Below, in pieces: positions 42,680 to 50,997 of a stretch of DNA of 64,000 bases. A program made the translations under genes and the position numbers. The stretch lies in the NCBI RefSeq assembly GCF_003086355.1, contig NZ_CP031733.1, forward strand, positions 1,178,001 through 1,242,000, written 5' to 3'. Position 1 is the stretch's first letter. Each line of letters begins with the position of its first letter. The notes under the pieces were generated by a model. It saw only the letters and a list, made by a program, of their open reading frames with translations. It ran no database searches and was not told where the DNA came from. The stretch is from Streptococcus chenjunshii (lineage in GTDB: Bacteria > Bacillota > Bacilli > Lactobacillales > Streptococcaceae).

Positions 42680-43650
42680 TGGATTTTTATATCAAAGACC
42701 TTATTATCCATCAATTCATGCCTGACGATACGGAATTGCTTTTGGCCGATCAGCCGCTGACAGTTACGCCTTTGCTTGAAGAGTATTTTTCCAGAAAACT
42801 GGCTAAAGTTTTTTCTGACGAGGCTAAAAGGGGCCAATTTACAGATGAAAATCCTTTTTTCAAGCAGTTTACAGCTGACTTTTTAGACTCATCAATCAAA
42901 ATCGCTCAGCTCTGGCGGGAAGCTTTTGTGGTTTCAGAAGACCAAAGACCCAATGATTTAATCTTTATTCGTTTTGATAAAGACGGTGCAGAACATTTCG
43001 CTTTTCTGCGCCTCACTTTGAAAGAAAGCCTGACACATCTGTCAGGACAGTCTGATGCACCAATTAAGCTGACGCAAAATACGCTGCCTGGGGCTGCTCA
43101 GGCTCCAACTGAAGCGCTGGTTGTCAACCGTGCAACCCGATACTACTATCTAATCGAAAAGCGCATTAAACACAATGGCAGTTTTGCTCACTATTTTTCG
43201 GAAAACCTGCTGCAGGTTCAGCCCGAGAATTCAGTGAAAAGATCTCTTAAAGTGGTTGAACAAGCCGCTAAAAAAGTAGCGGATGATTTTCGCCAGGATG
43301 ATTTTGCTTTTCAGTCAAAAATGAAGGCAGCTATTCACGATCATTTGGAGGAGCAGGAGCTAGCACCGGAGAAATTGGCTGATCAGCTGTTTGATGACAA
43401 TTTGACAGCCCGTCTGACTTTTGTGGATAATCTGAAAGAAGAGATCCCTGAGCCGATTAAACTCACAGATATTGATTATTCCAAACAAAGTAAGAAGCTA
43501 TCCAGCCAAAAATTATCTCTGTCCAATGGTATTGAGCTGATTGTTCCTAATCAGATTTATCAGGATGCTGAAACTGTGGAATTTATACAGAATCAGGATG
43601 GAACTTACTCCATACTGATTAAGAATATACAGGATATACAGAATAAATAA
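42679..43650 (+). CDS. Nucleoid-associated protein, NdpA/YejK family
   Basis: 323 residues. Begins [27 protein letters not shown], with a C-terminal block SKQSKKLSSQKLSLSNGIELIVPNQIYQDAETVEFIQN. E. coli YejK is nucleoid-bound; the function in streptococci is unknown to me. It starts within the glyA stop codon region and is followed after 1 base by the lysozyme-like gene. In S. mutans, from memory, a similar gene follows glyA. Confidence 0.85.
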   Translation: MDFYIKDLIIHQFMPDDTELLLADQPLTVTPLLEEYFSRKLAKVFSDEAKRGQFTDENPFFKQFTADFLDSSIKIAQLWREAFVVSEDQRPNDLIFIRFDKDGAEHFAFLRLTLKESLTHLSGQSDAPIKLTQNTLPGAAQAPTEALVVNRATRYYYLIEKRIKHNGSFAHYFSENLLQVQPENSVKRSLKVVEQAAKKVADDFRQDDFAFQSKMKAAIHDHLEEQELAPEKLADQLFDDNLTARLTFVDNLKEEIPEPIKLTDIDYSKQSKKLSSQKLSLSNGIELIVPNQIYQDAETVEFIQNQDGTYSILIKNIQDIQNK

Positions 43651-43651
43651 T

Positions 43652-44254
43652 ATGTTAAAAAAAATACGACGTCTTATTATTCTTCTCTTTCTTCTTTTTT
43701 GTGTTTACCATCTTTATGTGATTCACCGTAATGTTCATAATGTTTTGAAGTATCAGGAAATGGTTGAAACGACTTTAGCGGAAAATGATACTGATGCCAA
43801 TGTTGAGTTGGTATTAGCTATGATTTATACAGAAACTAAAGGAGGAGAAGATGATGTCATGCAGTCCAGCGAAAGTTCGAGCGGTATGGCTAATTCAATT
43901 AAAGACAGTAAAACCAGTATTCAGCAAGGGGTCACCCTGCTTTCTGAGAATATCGAATTAGCCAAAGAAGCTAAAGTTGATTCCTGGACAGCTGTGCAGG
44001 CTTATAACTTTGGAACGGCTTATATCGATTATATCGCCGAACACGGCGGAAAAAATACAATCGAACTGGCTAAAGCTTATTCGCGTGATGTTGTTGCTCC
44101 CAGCCTAGGCAATACCAGCGGGGAAACCTATTTTTATCACCATCCTTTGGCCTTAATTTCCGGAGGGCGGCTGTATAAAAACGGGGGCAACATTTATTAT
44201 TCCCGCGAAGTTCGCTTCAACCTGTATCTTATCAGAATAATGAGTTTATTCTAG
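43652..44254 (+). CDS. Membrane-anchored lysozyme-like protein
   Basis: 200 residues. One N-terminal signal-anchor segment (about residues 6-24, LIILLFLLFCVYHLYVI) places the rest outside the membrane. The lysozyme-like fold has the putative catalytic glutamate in AMIYTETKGGEDDVMQSSESSSG (about 60-68) and AYNFGTAYIDYIAEHGG. Homologues in streptococci are predicted to cut peptidoglycan. Coupled to the glyA/nucleoid unit and followed by an ABC exporter. Confidence 0.87.
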   Translation: MLKKIRRLIILLFLLFCVYHLYVIHRNVHNVLKYQEMVETTLAENDTDANVELVLAMIYTETKGGEDDVMQSSESSSGMANSIKDSKTSIQQGVTLLSENIELAKEAKVDSWTAVQAYNFGTAYIDYIAEHGGKNTIELAKAYSRDVVAPSLGNTSGETYFYHHPLALISGGRLYKNGGNIYYSREVRFNLYLIRIMSLF

Positions 44255-44265
44255 GAAAGAGTAGT

Positions 44266-45984
44266 ATGAAAACATTGCGTATCTATTTCAAGGGTTACCT
44301 CAAAGAAGCAGTTCTGGGGCCCCTTTTTAAATTATTGGAAGCCGCTTTCGAATTGCTGGTTCCTCTCATTATAGCTGAAATCGTTGATCATATTATTCCG
44401 ATAGGAACGAAAAAGCAGCTGTATGCCATGCTTCTCATCTTATTTGCTTTTGCTTGCATCGGTGTTCTTGTATCCATCACTGCCCAGTATTATTCTGCCA
44501 AGGCAGCAGTTGGATTTACTAAACAGATGACTCAGGACCTTTTTGCTAAGATTGTGTCGTTAAGTCAAACAGAACGGGATAAACTGGGAACAGACAGTCT
44601 AGTGACGCGTTTGACCAGTGACAGTTTTCAGATTCAAACCGGCATTAACCAGTTCCTGCGCCTTTTTTTACGGGCACCGATCATTGTATGCGGTGCTGTT
44701 ATAATGTCCTTTCTTATCAGTCCTAAGCTTACAGTTTATTTTCTGGTAATGGTTGTCCTTTTATTCGTTATCGTCTTGGCCCTGTCTAATCTGCTGGGCC
44801 CTGTTTATCTAAAAATCAGACGGGCAGTTGATAAAATGGTCAGTCTGACTCGGCAGCAGATGCAGGGGGTCCGTGTTATTAGGGCTTTTGGGCAAGCAGA
44901 AACCGAAGAGAAAGAGTTCGCGGATCTTAACCAAGATTACACTCATCTGCAGCTCCGAGCCGGCGGTCTGTCCGCTTTGGTAGCACCGCTTACCTTTTTT
45001 ACAGTAAATGTTACCTTGCTTTTAATCATTTATCAAGGCGGCCAGTCCATTCAAAATCAGGTCCTTTCGCAAGGACAGCTGATTGCCCTTGTCAATTATC
45101 TGCTGCAGATTTTGACTGAACTGCTGAAAACAACGATGCTGGTTGCTTCCTTAAATCAAAGTTTCATCAGCGCCGGACGTATTAGAAACGTATTGGCTCT
45201 GCCGGCTGAAGATGTTAGAGCGCCTTTGACACAAGAAGTTAGTCAGGATGATTTAGCGTTGACAGTGCAGAAAATGTCATTCTCCTACCCTAAGTCTTCT
45301 TCACCGGCTTTAAAAAACCTTGATTTTAAGCTGCAAACTTCCGGTTTCTTAGGCATTATCGGCGGAACAGGCTCTGGAAAATCAACATTAGTGCAGCTTT
45401 TCACTGGTCTTTACCACCCGCAAAAGGGCAATTTAACGCTGTTTAATCAAAATAAGTCTCCAAAAAATCTGGCAGAGTGGCGGCATTGGGTCGGCCTGGT
45501 ACCGCAAAAAGCTGAACTTTTCCAAGGAACAATTCGCTCAAACCTGCTGTTAGGACTGGAACGCAAACCGGATGATGAAGAGCTCTGGCGAGCATTGGAT
45601 ATCGCTCAAGCCGGCGCATTTGTCAGAGAAAAAGACTCTCGTTTGGATAGTCCGGTTACAGCATTCGGCCGTAATTTCTCCGGCGGTCAGCGGCAGCGGC
45701 TGACCATTGCCCGGGCTATTCTCAGGCGTCCTCCTTTTTTAATTTTAGACGATGCTACATCTGCGCTCGATTATCTCACTGAAAACCGCCTTTTAACTGC
45801 TCTTAGAGAAAATCTGCAGGGGACCACATTGATTATGGTTTCTCAGCGTACTGCAAGCCTCAAGGAAGCAGATAACATTTTGCTTTTGGACGAAGGCAGA
45901 CAAGCCGGCTTTGATAGCCATGAAGAACTGTTGAAGCACAGCAGTCTTTACCGGGCTATTCATTATTCACAGCATAATGATTGA
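44266..45984 (+). CDS. Heterodimeric ABC exporter, subunit with degenerate catalytic site (LmrC/BmrC-like)
   Basis: 572 residues: six-helix membrane domain (about 1-310) fused to an ATPase domain. Walker A is GGTGSGKST (about 366), the signature FSGGQRQRLT, and Walker B ends LILDDATSALD: aspartate stands where the catalytic glutamate normally is. That is the hallmark of the degenerate half of LmrCD/TM287-288-type exporters. Its partner is the next gene. Likely substrates are drugs or lipophilic compounds. RBS GGAAAGAG. Confidence 0.9.
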   Translation: MKTLRIYFKGYLKEAVLGPLFKLLEAAFELLVPLIIAEIVDHIIPIGTKKQLYAMLLILFAFACIGVLVSITAQYYSAKAAVGFTKQMTQDLFAKIVSLSQTERDKLGTDSLVTRLTSDSFQIQTGINQFLRLFLRAPIIVCGAVIMSFLISPKLTVYFLVMVVLLFVIVLALSNLLGPVYLKIRRAVDKMVSLTRQQMQGVRVIRAFGQAETEEKEFADLNQDYTHLQLRAGGLSALVAPLTFFTVNVTLLLIIYQGGQSIQNQVLSQGQLIALVNYLLQILTELLKTTMLVASLNQSFISAGRIRNVLALPAEDVRAPLTQEVSQDDLALTVQKMSFSYPKSSSPALKNLDFKLQTSGFLGIIGGTGSGKSTLVQLFTGLYHPQKGNLTLFNQNKSPKNLAEWRHWVGLVPQKAELFQGTIRSNLLLGLERKPDDEELWRALDIAQAGAFVREKDSRLDSPVTAFGRNFSGGQRQRLTIARAILRRPPFLILDDATSALDYLTENRLLTALRENLQGTTLIMVSQRTASLKEADNILLLDEGRQAGFDSHEELLKHSSLYRAIHYSQHND

Positions 45985-46002
45985 GCAGGATTAAATGGAA
46001 GG

Positions 46003-46149
46003 GTTTTTTTAACGGCCTTTGTATCTTGTTTGAATTGAACACGGCCTAAACGCTGTGAGAAAAAGACCGCCCTCCCTTGAGTCTTTAGTGACTCAGCGGT
46101 CGGACGCCTGCCTATTTTCTCTTTACGTTCTTAACGGCCTTTGTATCTT
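46003..46149 (+). repeat. Tail fragment plus B-type repeat between ABC subunit genes
   Basis: 46003-46028 is a stray tail (TTTTTTTAACGGCC, then TTTGTATCTTG). 46032-46149 is a complete B-type copy with nested hairpin GACCGC ... GAGTC-TTTAGT-GACTC-A-GCGGTC and arms CGCTGTGAGAAAA/TTTTCTCTTTACG. The tail lies three bases before GGAGGGAGG of the second subunit. It splits what is usually a tight gene pair. Confidence 0.9.
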
Positions 46150-46163
46150 AATGGAGGGAGGTA

Positions 46164-47906
46164 GTGGTGAAAGCTAGAAATAGTAAGAAAACACGCCGGC
46201 GTATAGCAGGGGATTTTTGGGAACAAAGATGGTTGCTTGTATTGGCACTTGCAGGGACCGTTGTTCAGGTTGGTTTAACCGTATATTTGCCGCTTTTAAT
46301 TGGCAATGCAGTTGATTTGGTTTTGCAGATACAGGCAATCAGTGAGCTCTTCCCGCTTTTAATGAAGATGGCTCTTGTTATTAGTCTGAATACTCTTATT
46401 CAATGGATAAATCCGCTTCTTTATAATAAGCTCGTATTTGAATATATCTATACTCTGCGCCAAAAAGTCATGCAGAAATTGAGCCGATTACCCCTTGCTT
46501 ACATTGATAAGAGAAGTACAGGAGATTTAGTCAGCCGTGTGACAACGGATGCCGAACAGCTGAGCAACGGGTTGTTAATGGTCTTTAACCAATTGTTTTT
46601 GGGGCTGTTAACGCTTATTATTACCATTATAACAATGGCTGATATTGACTGGCTGATGCTGATTTTAGTTCTGCTTTTGACTCCTTTATCTCTTTTTTTG
46701 GCTCGTTTTATTGCTGCGAAATCCTATCGGTTTTATCAAAGACAGACCGCAACACGGGGCAAGCAGACTCAATTTGTTGAGGAGATGCTCAATCAGGAAA
46801 GTCTTCTGCAGGTTTTTAACGCTCAGGAAGAAACCCTATCTCAGTTTAAAGCCGTTAATGAAAAATATGCTGACTATTCTCAGGCCGCTGTTTTCTATTC
46901 TTCAACCGTTAATCCGGCCACTCGGTTTGTCAACAGCCTTATTTATGCTCTCTTAACCGGTGTCGGAGCTCTGCGTATTATGGCAGGAGCATTTTCAGTC
47001 GGTCAGCTGGTAACTTTTTTAAATTATGTTAATCAATACACTAAACCTTTTAACGACATTTCTTCGGTGATGTCAGAAATGCAGAGTGCGCTGGCATGTG
47101 CTGAAAGATTATACAGTATTCTTGATACAAAAGAAGCAGCTTCCTTACCAGCAGTAAGACAGTTAAATCCAGACTGCGTTAAAGGCGCGCTTGTTTTCGC
47201 TGATGTCTCCTTTGGCTATCTTCCTGAACAAAAACTGATTAAAAACCTCAATTTATCCATTCCGGCTCATTCTAAGGTTGCTGTTGTCGGTCCGACAGGT
47301 GCTGGAAAATCAACGCTTATCAATCTTCTGATGCGTTTTTATGATGTAGACAGCGGTGCTATTTACTTGGATGGCGTTAATATTCAGGACTATGCGGTTG
47401 ATGATTTGCGCCAGCAAATAGGCATAGTCTTGCAGGACAGCTGGTTAAAAACAGCTACTATTCATGACAACATCGCTTATGGTCGTCCGGAAGCAGGAAG
47501 AGAAGAAGTCATAGCAGCCGCAAAAGCCGCAAAAGCTGATTTTTTCATTGAACAGCTGCCGCACAAATATGATACCTATTTAGAAGACGGCGGTTCATCG
47601 CTTTCGCAGGGGCAGCGCCAGCTGCTTACCATTGCCAGAGTCTTTGTCAAACAGCCTAAGCTTTTAATTTTGGATGAGGCGACCTCGGCAATTGATACTC
47701 GAACAGAGGGGCTGATCCAAGAAGCCTTGACGCAGCTGATGAAAGAAAGGACTAGTTTTATTATTGCCCATCGCTTATCAACTGTACAATCTGCCGACCT
47801 TATTTTAGTTATGGCTGAAGGGGAAATTGTTGAGTTTGGAAAGCATGAAGAGTTAATGCATAAAAAAGGGTTATATTATCAAATGCAGTCAGTTCAGAAA
47901 ACGTGA
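46164..47906 (+). CDS. Heterodimeric ABC exporter, subunit with canonical catalytic site (LmrD/BmrD-like)
   Basis: 580 residues from GTG 46164 (GTG 46167 also possible) after GGAGGGAGG. Membrane domain about 1-325, then Walker A GPTGAGKST, a degenerate signature LSQGQRQLLT and Walker B LILDEATSAID with the catalytic glutamate. In the heterodimer the competent ATP site pairs this Walker A/B with the FSGGQ of the partner, while the LSQGQ faces the degenerate site. The two subunits are thus complementary. Confidence 0.92.
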   Translation: MVKARNSKKTRRRIAGDFWEQRWLLVLALAGTVVQVGLTVYLPLLIGNAVDLVLQIQAISELFPLLMKMALVISLNTLIQWINPLLYNKLVFEYIYTLRQKVMQKLSRLPLAYIDKRSTGDLVSRVTTDAEQLSNGLLMVFNQLFLGLLTLIITIITMADIDWLMLILVLLLTPLSLFLARFIAAKSYRFYQRQTATRGKQTQFVEEMLNQESLLQVFNAQEETLSQFKAVNEKYADYSQAAVFYSSTVNPATRFVNSLIYALLTGVGALRIMAGAFSVGQLVTFLNYVNQYTKPFNDISSVMSEMQSALACAERLYSILDTKEAASLPAVRQLNPDCVKGALVFADVSFGYLPEQKLIKNLNLSIPAHSKVAVVGPTGAGKSTLINLLMRFYDVDSGAIYLDGVNIQDYAVDDLRQQIGIVLQDSWLKTATIHDNIAYGRPEAGREEVIAAAKAAKADFFIEQLPHKYDTYLEDGGSSLSQGQRQLLTIARVFVKQPKLLILDEATSAIDTRTEGLIQEALTQLMKERTSFIIAHRLSTVQSADLILVMAEGEIVEFGKHEELMHKKGLYYQMQSVQKT

Positions 47907-47966
47907 AGCAACATTTGCAGAATCTCTATAGGAGAATAACAGTTATAGGAGAGACCTTTTTCTATA

Positions 47967-47994
47967 TTGACCCCCTCTTCAAAATTAGTATAAT
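47967..47994 (+). promoter_or_regulatory. Sigma-A promoter of mgtE
   Basis: TTGACC, a 16-base spacer and TATAAT, 34 bases before the ATG at 48028. A direct repeat TATAGGAGA (47928-47952) lies just upstream. No M-box-like leader fits in this distance. Confidence 0.65.
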
Positions 47995-48027
47995 GAATAA
48001 GACTTTGAAATTAAGGAGGGAGCACTG

Positions 48028-49347
48028 ATGCCAGTATCTGTTTCAAAAGCAGAAATGGAAGAACTCCAAGAATTTGTCAAGCATAGTCACCGTGTAGATG
48101 TATCGGCCTACATGCTCGAGCTAGAACCAGAAAAACGAGCGATTATGCTTAAACTTTTCTCTAAAGAGCAGCTGGCAGAACTTTTCGCTGAACTGCCTGC
48201 TGAGGACAAAATTAGTCTTATTGAGAGTTTGGCGCAAGCTGACCTTCCTGAAATCCTAGCAGAGTTAGATTCTGATGAACTGGCTGACAGTTTGCAGGAA
48301 CTGCCCTCTAACTTAGTAACAAAGCTTCTTTTATATATTCCGGAAAACCGCCGCCAGGTTATTAACCGTTTGTTGAACTATCCTGAAGACAGTGTGGGAA
48401 GTCTGATGAGCGCCGATTATGTTGCTGTCCGAAGAAATACCAAAACATCCGAAGTTTTGGAAAAATTAAAAAAATCAACAGCAGGGCACGAACACCTTAA
48501 TACGATTTTTGTTATTGATCATGAACGGCACTTGAATGGTTATTTATATTTAGCGGATTTACTGCGTTTGGATACAGAAGATTTTTCTTCCATTATTCAT
48601 TGGTAGCCTTTAACTGTTACAACAGGTGCTGATCAGGAAGAGGCTGCAAAGCTTTTCCATAAATATTCACTTTTGGTACTGCCGGTTTGTGACAGTGAGC
48701 AAAGATTAGTAGGAATTATCACTGCGGATGATATTTTTGAAATTATCTCTGAAGAAATCTATGAGGACTATGCCTTGATGCAGGGGGTTGTCCCAAGTGA
48801 AAAATCCTATCTGGAAACTTCGTTTATGACCTTAGCGAAGAAGCGGATTATCTGGCTGCTTTTCTTGATGCTGTCTGCTACAGTTACGGGAGGAATTATT
48901 GAACGTTACGAAAGCATCTTATCCACAGCTGTTGCTTTGACTGTTTTTATTCCCATGCTTATGGACAGCGGCGGAAACTCAGGATCTCAGTCTTCGACTT
49001 TGATTATCCAATCATTGGCTTTAGATGAGCTGGATTTTTCAGATTGTTTACGTGTTGTTTGGAAGGAGTTTCGTGTCGGTCTTCTGGTCGGAATGATTTT
49101 AGCGCTGGTGAACATTCTGCGCATGATACTGTTTACAGACACCAGCTTGCTAGTGATGATGACCGTAAGCGTAACACTTTTAATAACTATTGTTTTGGCG
49201 AAATTAGTTGGAGGAATTTTGCCGCTTCTGGCTAAAAAGTTGAAGCAGGATCCGGCAGTCATGGCCGGACCGTTAGTGACCACAATTGTGAATGCCTGTG
49301 CTTTGCTTATCTATTTTAAGGTAGCACAAATCCTAATTGGACTGTAA
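48028..49347 (+). pseudogene. mgtE: MgtE magnesium transporter with an in-frame TAG
   Basis: The frame encodes a full MgtE-type protein of about 440 codons: N-terminal superhelical domain (about 1-130), CBS pair (to about 255) and five membrane segments ending in the channel region. A TAG at 48604-48606 interrupts it inside the CBS region (SIIHW, stop, PLTVTTGADQEEAAKLFHKYS); homology continues in the same frame. CAG to TAG is the simplest explanation. As it stands only a soluble 192-residue fragment would be made. A real mutation or a base-call error are both possible. Confidence 0.88.
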
Positions 49348-49354
49348 AATCGAA

Positions 49355-49392
49355 AAAGGAAGCTGGGACAAAAGTATCCCAGCTTCCTTTGC
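49355..49392 (+). terminator. Terminator after mgtE
   Basis: A perfect 14-bp stem AAAGGAAGCTGGGA/TCCCAGCTTCCTTT with loop CAAAAGTA. Member of the GGGACA-loop hairpin group. Confidence 0.8.
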
Positions 49393-49403
49393 TTTATAAA
49401 AAT

Positions 49404-49668
49404 AAGATACAAAGGCCGTTAAGAACGCAAAGAGAAAATAGGCGTCCGACCGCTGAGTCACTAAAGACTCAAGGGAGGGCGGTCTTTTTCTCACAGCGTT
49501 TAGGCCGTGTTCAATTCCAACAAGATACAAAGGCCGTTAAAAAAATCCGTAGGAAAAGGCGGAAAGTCCGAAATCTTTGATTTCGCAGACGCCCCCCTGC
49601 CAGGACGACTAGAAGGGTGCGGTCGGCTGACAAGACGACAAAGCCTTCAGACGTCTACGGCTGGCGGT
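49404..49668 (-). repeat. Inverted B-type and truncated long-type repeats in a convergent gap
   Basis: On the minus strand: a headless long-type copy (49668-49521) and a B-type copy (49518-49404). Core hairpins GAGTC/GACTC, CGAAATC/GATTTCG and GGGTGCG-like blocks are present. Unlike nearly all other copies the tail faces the 3' end of mgtE, not a gene start, so this array is an exception to the leader placement. Confidence 0.88.
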
Positions 49669-49706
49669 AAATCAGAGGGTGGGGTAAAAGTTAACAGTTA
49701 CTTGTA

Positions 49707-50762
49707 CTATTTGTCTTTTGATGCTGTTTTAACATGCTGGCGAATCATCGGAGCGACTTCTTTGCCATATAACCGAATGGCCTCCAGCGTTTTTTCGTGA
49801 GGCATAGAACCGATAGGTAAGTGGAGCATGAAGCGATCCAGCTGCAGGTATTCTATCAGGCTAATGATCTTTTCAGCTGCGCTTTGAGGATCGCCGACGA
49901 CTATTGCACCGTTTGGTCCGGCTGCATCTAGATACTGTTCTTTTGTCATTTCAGTCCAATGAGGACGATCTTTAGCAATATTATCCACTGTCTGCTTAAC
50001 TGCATGGAAATAATGACTGACAGCCTCTTGTCTGTCTTTTTCAATCCATCCCCAAGAGTGCGCTGCAACCTTCAATTGTTCTGGAGAGTGTCCGTGTCAG
50101 ACACCGATTTCTTTATAGGCGTTAACTAATTGCGCAAAATGCTTGGGGTTGCCGCCAATAACAGCATAAACAATTGGTAATCCTTGTTCTGCAATACGGA
50201 CAGTCGAGCTAAGATTACCCCCAGTCGCTACCCACAAGGGAAGATCTTCTTGAACTGCTCTTGGGTAGACGGGGCGGTAATCAACTGACTGAGTAAAGTT
50301 TCCCTTCCACTTTAAACGGCTATTTGCTTTAATAGACAAGAGCATATCCAATTTTTCATTAAATAATGCCTCATAATCATCTAAATCATAACCGAATAAG
50401 GGGAAAGACTCGGTAAAGGAACCGCGCCCAGCCATAATTTCCGCACGGCCATTTGACAGTGCATCAATCGTAGCATACTGCTGATAAACACGAACCGGAT
50501 CGCTTGATGTTAAAACTGTAACAGCACTTGATAACCGAATATGTTTAGTATTCACTGCACCGGAAGCTAAAATAATTTCCGGAGCTGAAACAGCAAAATC
50601 TTCACGATGATGTTCACCTATAGCGTAAATATCTAAACCGACACGGTCAGCAAGTTCGATTTCTTCTAATAGATTTCGGATACGTTCAGCATGTGACAAA
50701 GTTCTGCAGGTTTCTTCCAAGGATGTTGTTTCGCCAAATGTTGTTATTCCTAATTCAACCAT
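49707..50762 (-). pseudogene. Luciferase-like flavin monooxygenase with an in-frame TGA
   Basis: From ATG 50762 (RBS AAAGGAGG) the frame encodes a bacterial luciferase-family protein: MVELGITTFGET, IGEHHREDFAVSAPEIIL, LSNGRAEIMAGRGSF and LPLWVATGGN. A TGA at 50097-50099 breaks it after KEIGV; the same frame continues HGHSPEQLKVAAHSWGWI and runs to 49707. CGA to TGA would explain it. The family uses FMNH2 or F420-like cofactors; the substrate is unknown. As drawn, about 130 C-terminal residues are lost. Confidence 0.87.
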
Positions 50763-50911
50763 TCGTTTGCCTCCTTTTGGATTCATGTTATAACTAGTTA
50801 GTGATAAACGCAAATCATTTGTTTGTGTTGCTTTCAGTCAGGGTGACAAAGGATGGTATGATTTGAAGTATGCTGCACACAAAAAATTCCAATGAGACAT
50901 GACATAGGATT

Positions 50912-50956
50912 AACCAAAAAAACCAATAGCGACAGTGGCTATTGGTTTTTTTGGTT
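50912..50956 (-). terminator. Perfect 19-bp bidirectional terminator after pgm
   Basis: Arms 50912-50930 and 50938-50956 (core ACCAATAGC/GCTATTGGT with long A and T tracts) are exact reverse complements, loop GACAGTG. It follows the pgm stop on the minus strand. Confidence 0.88.
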
Positions 50957-50997
50957 TTAGGAAAGATTATATGGCTTACAGTCTTGCTAAATAGTGT

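Noticed and set aside
46003..46149. Insertion sequence remnant
   Set aside because: No transposase frame in any copy; ends are imperfect and copies are all short.
49389..49800. Small open frames across the repeats near mgtE
   Set aside because: They follow the repeat sequence, recur at every copy and have no ribosome-binding sites of their own; not genes.
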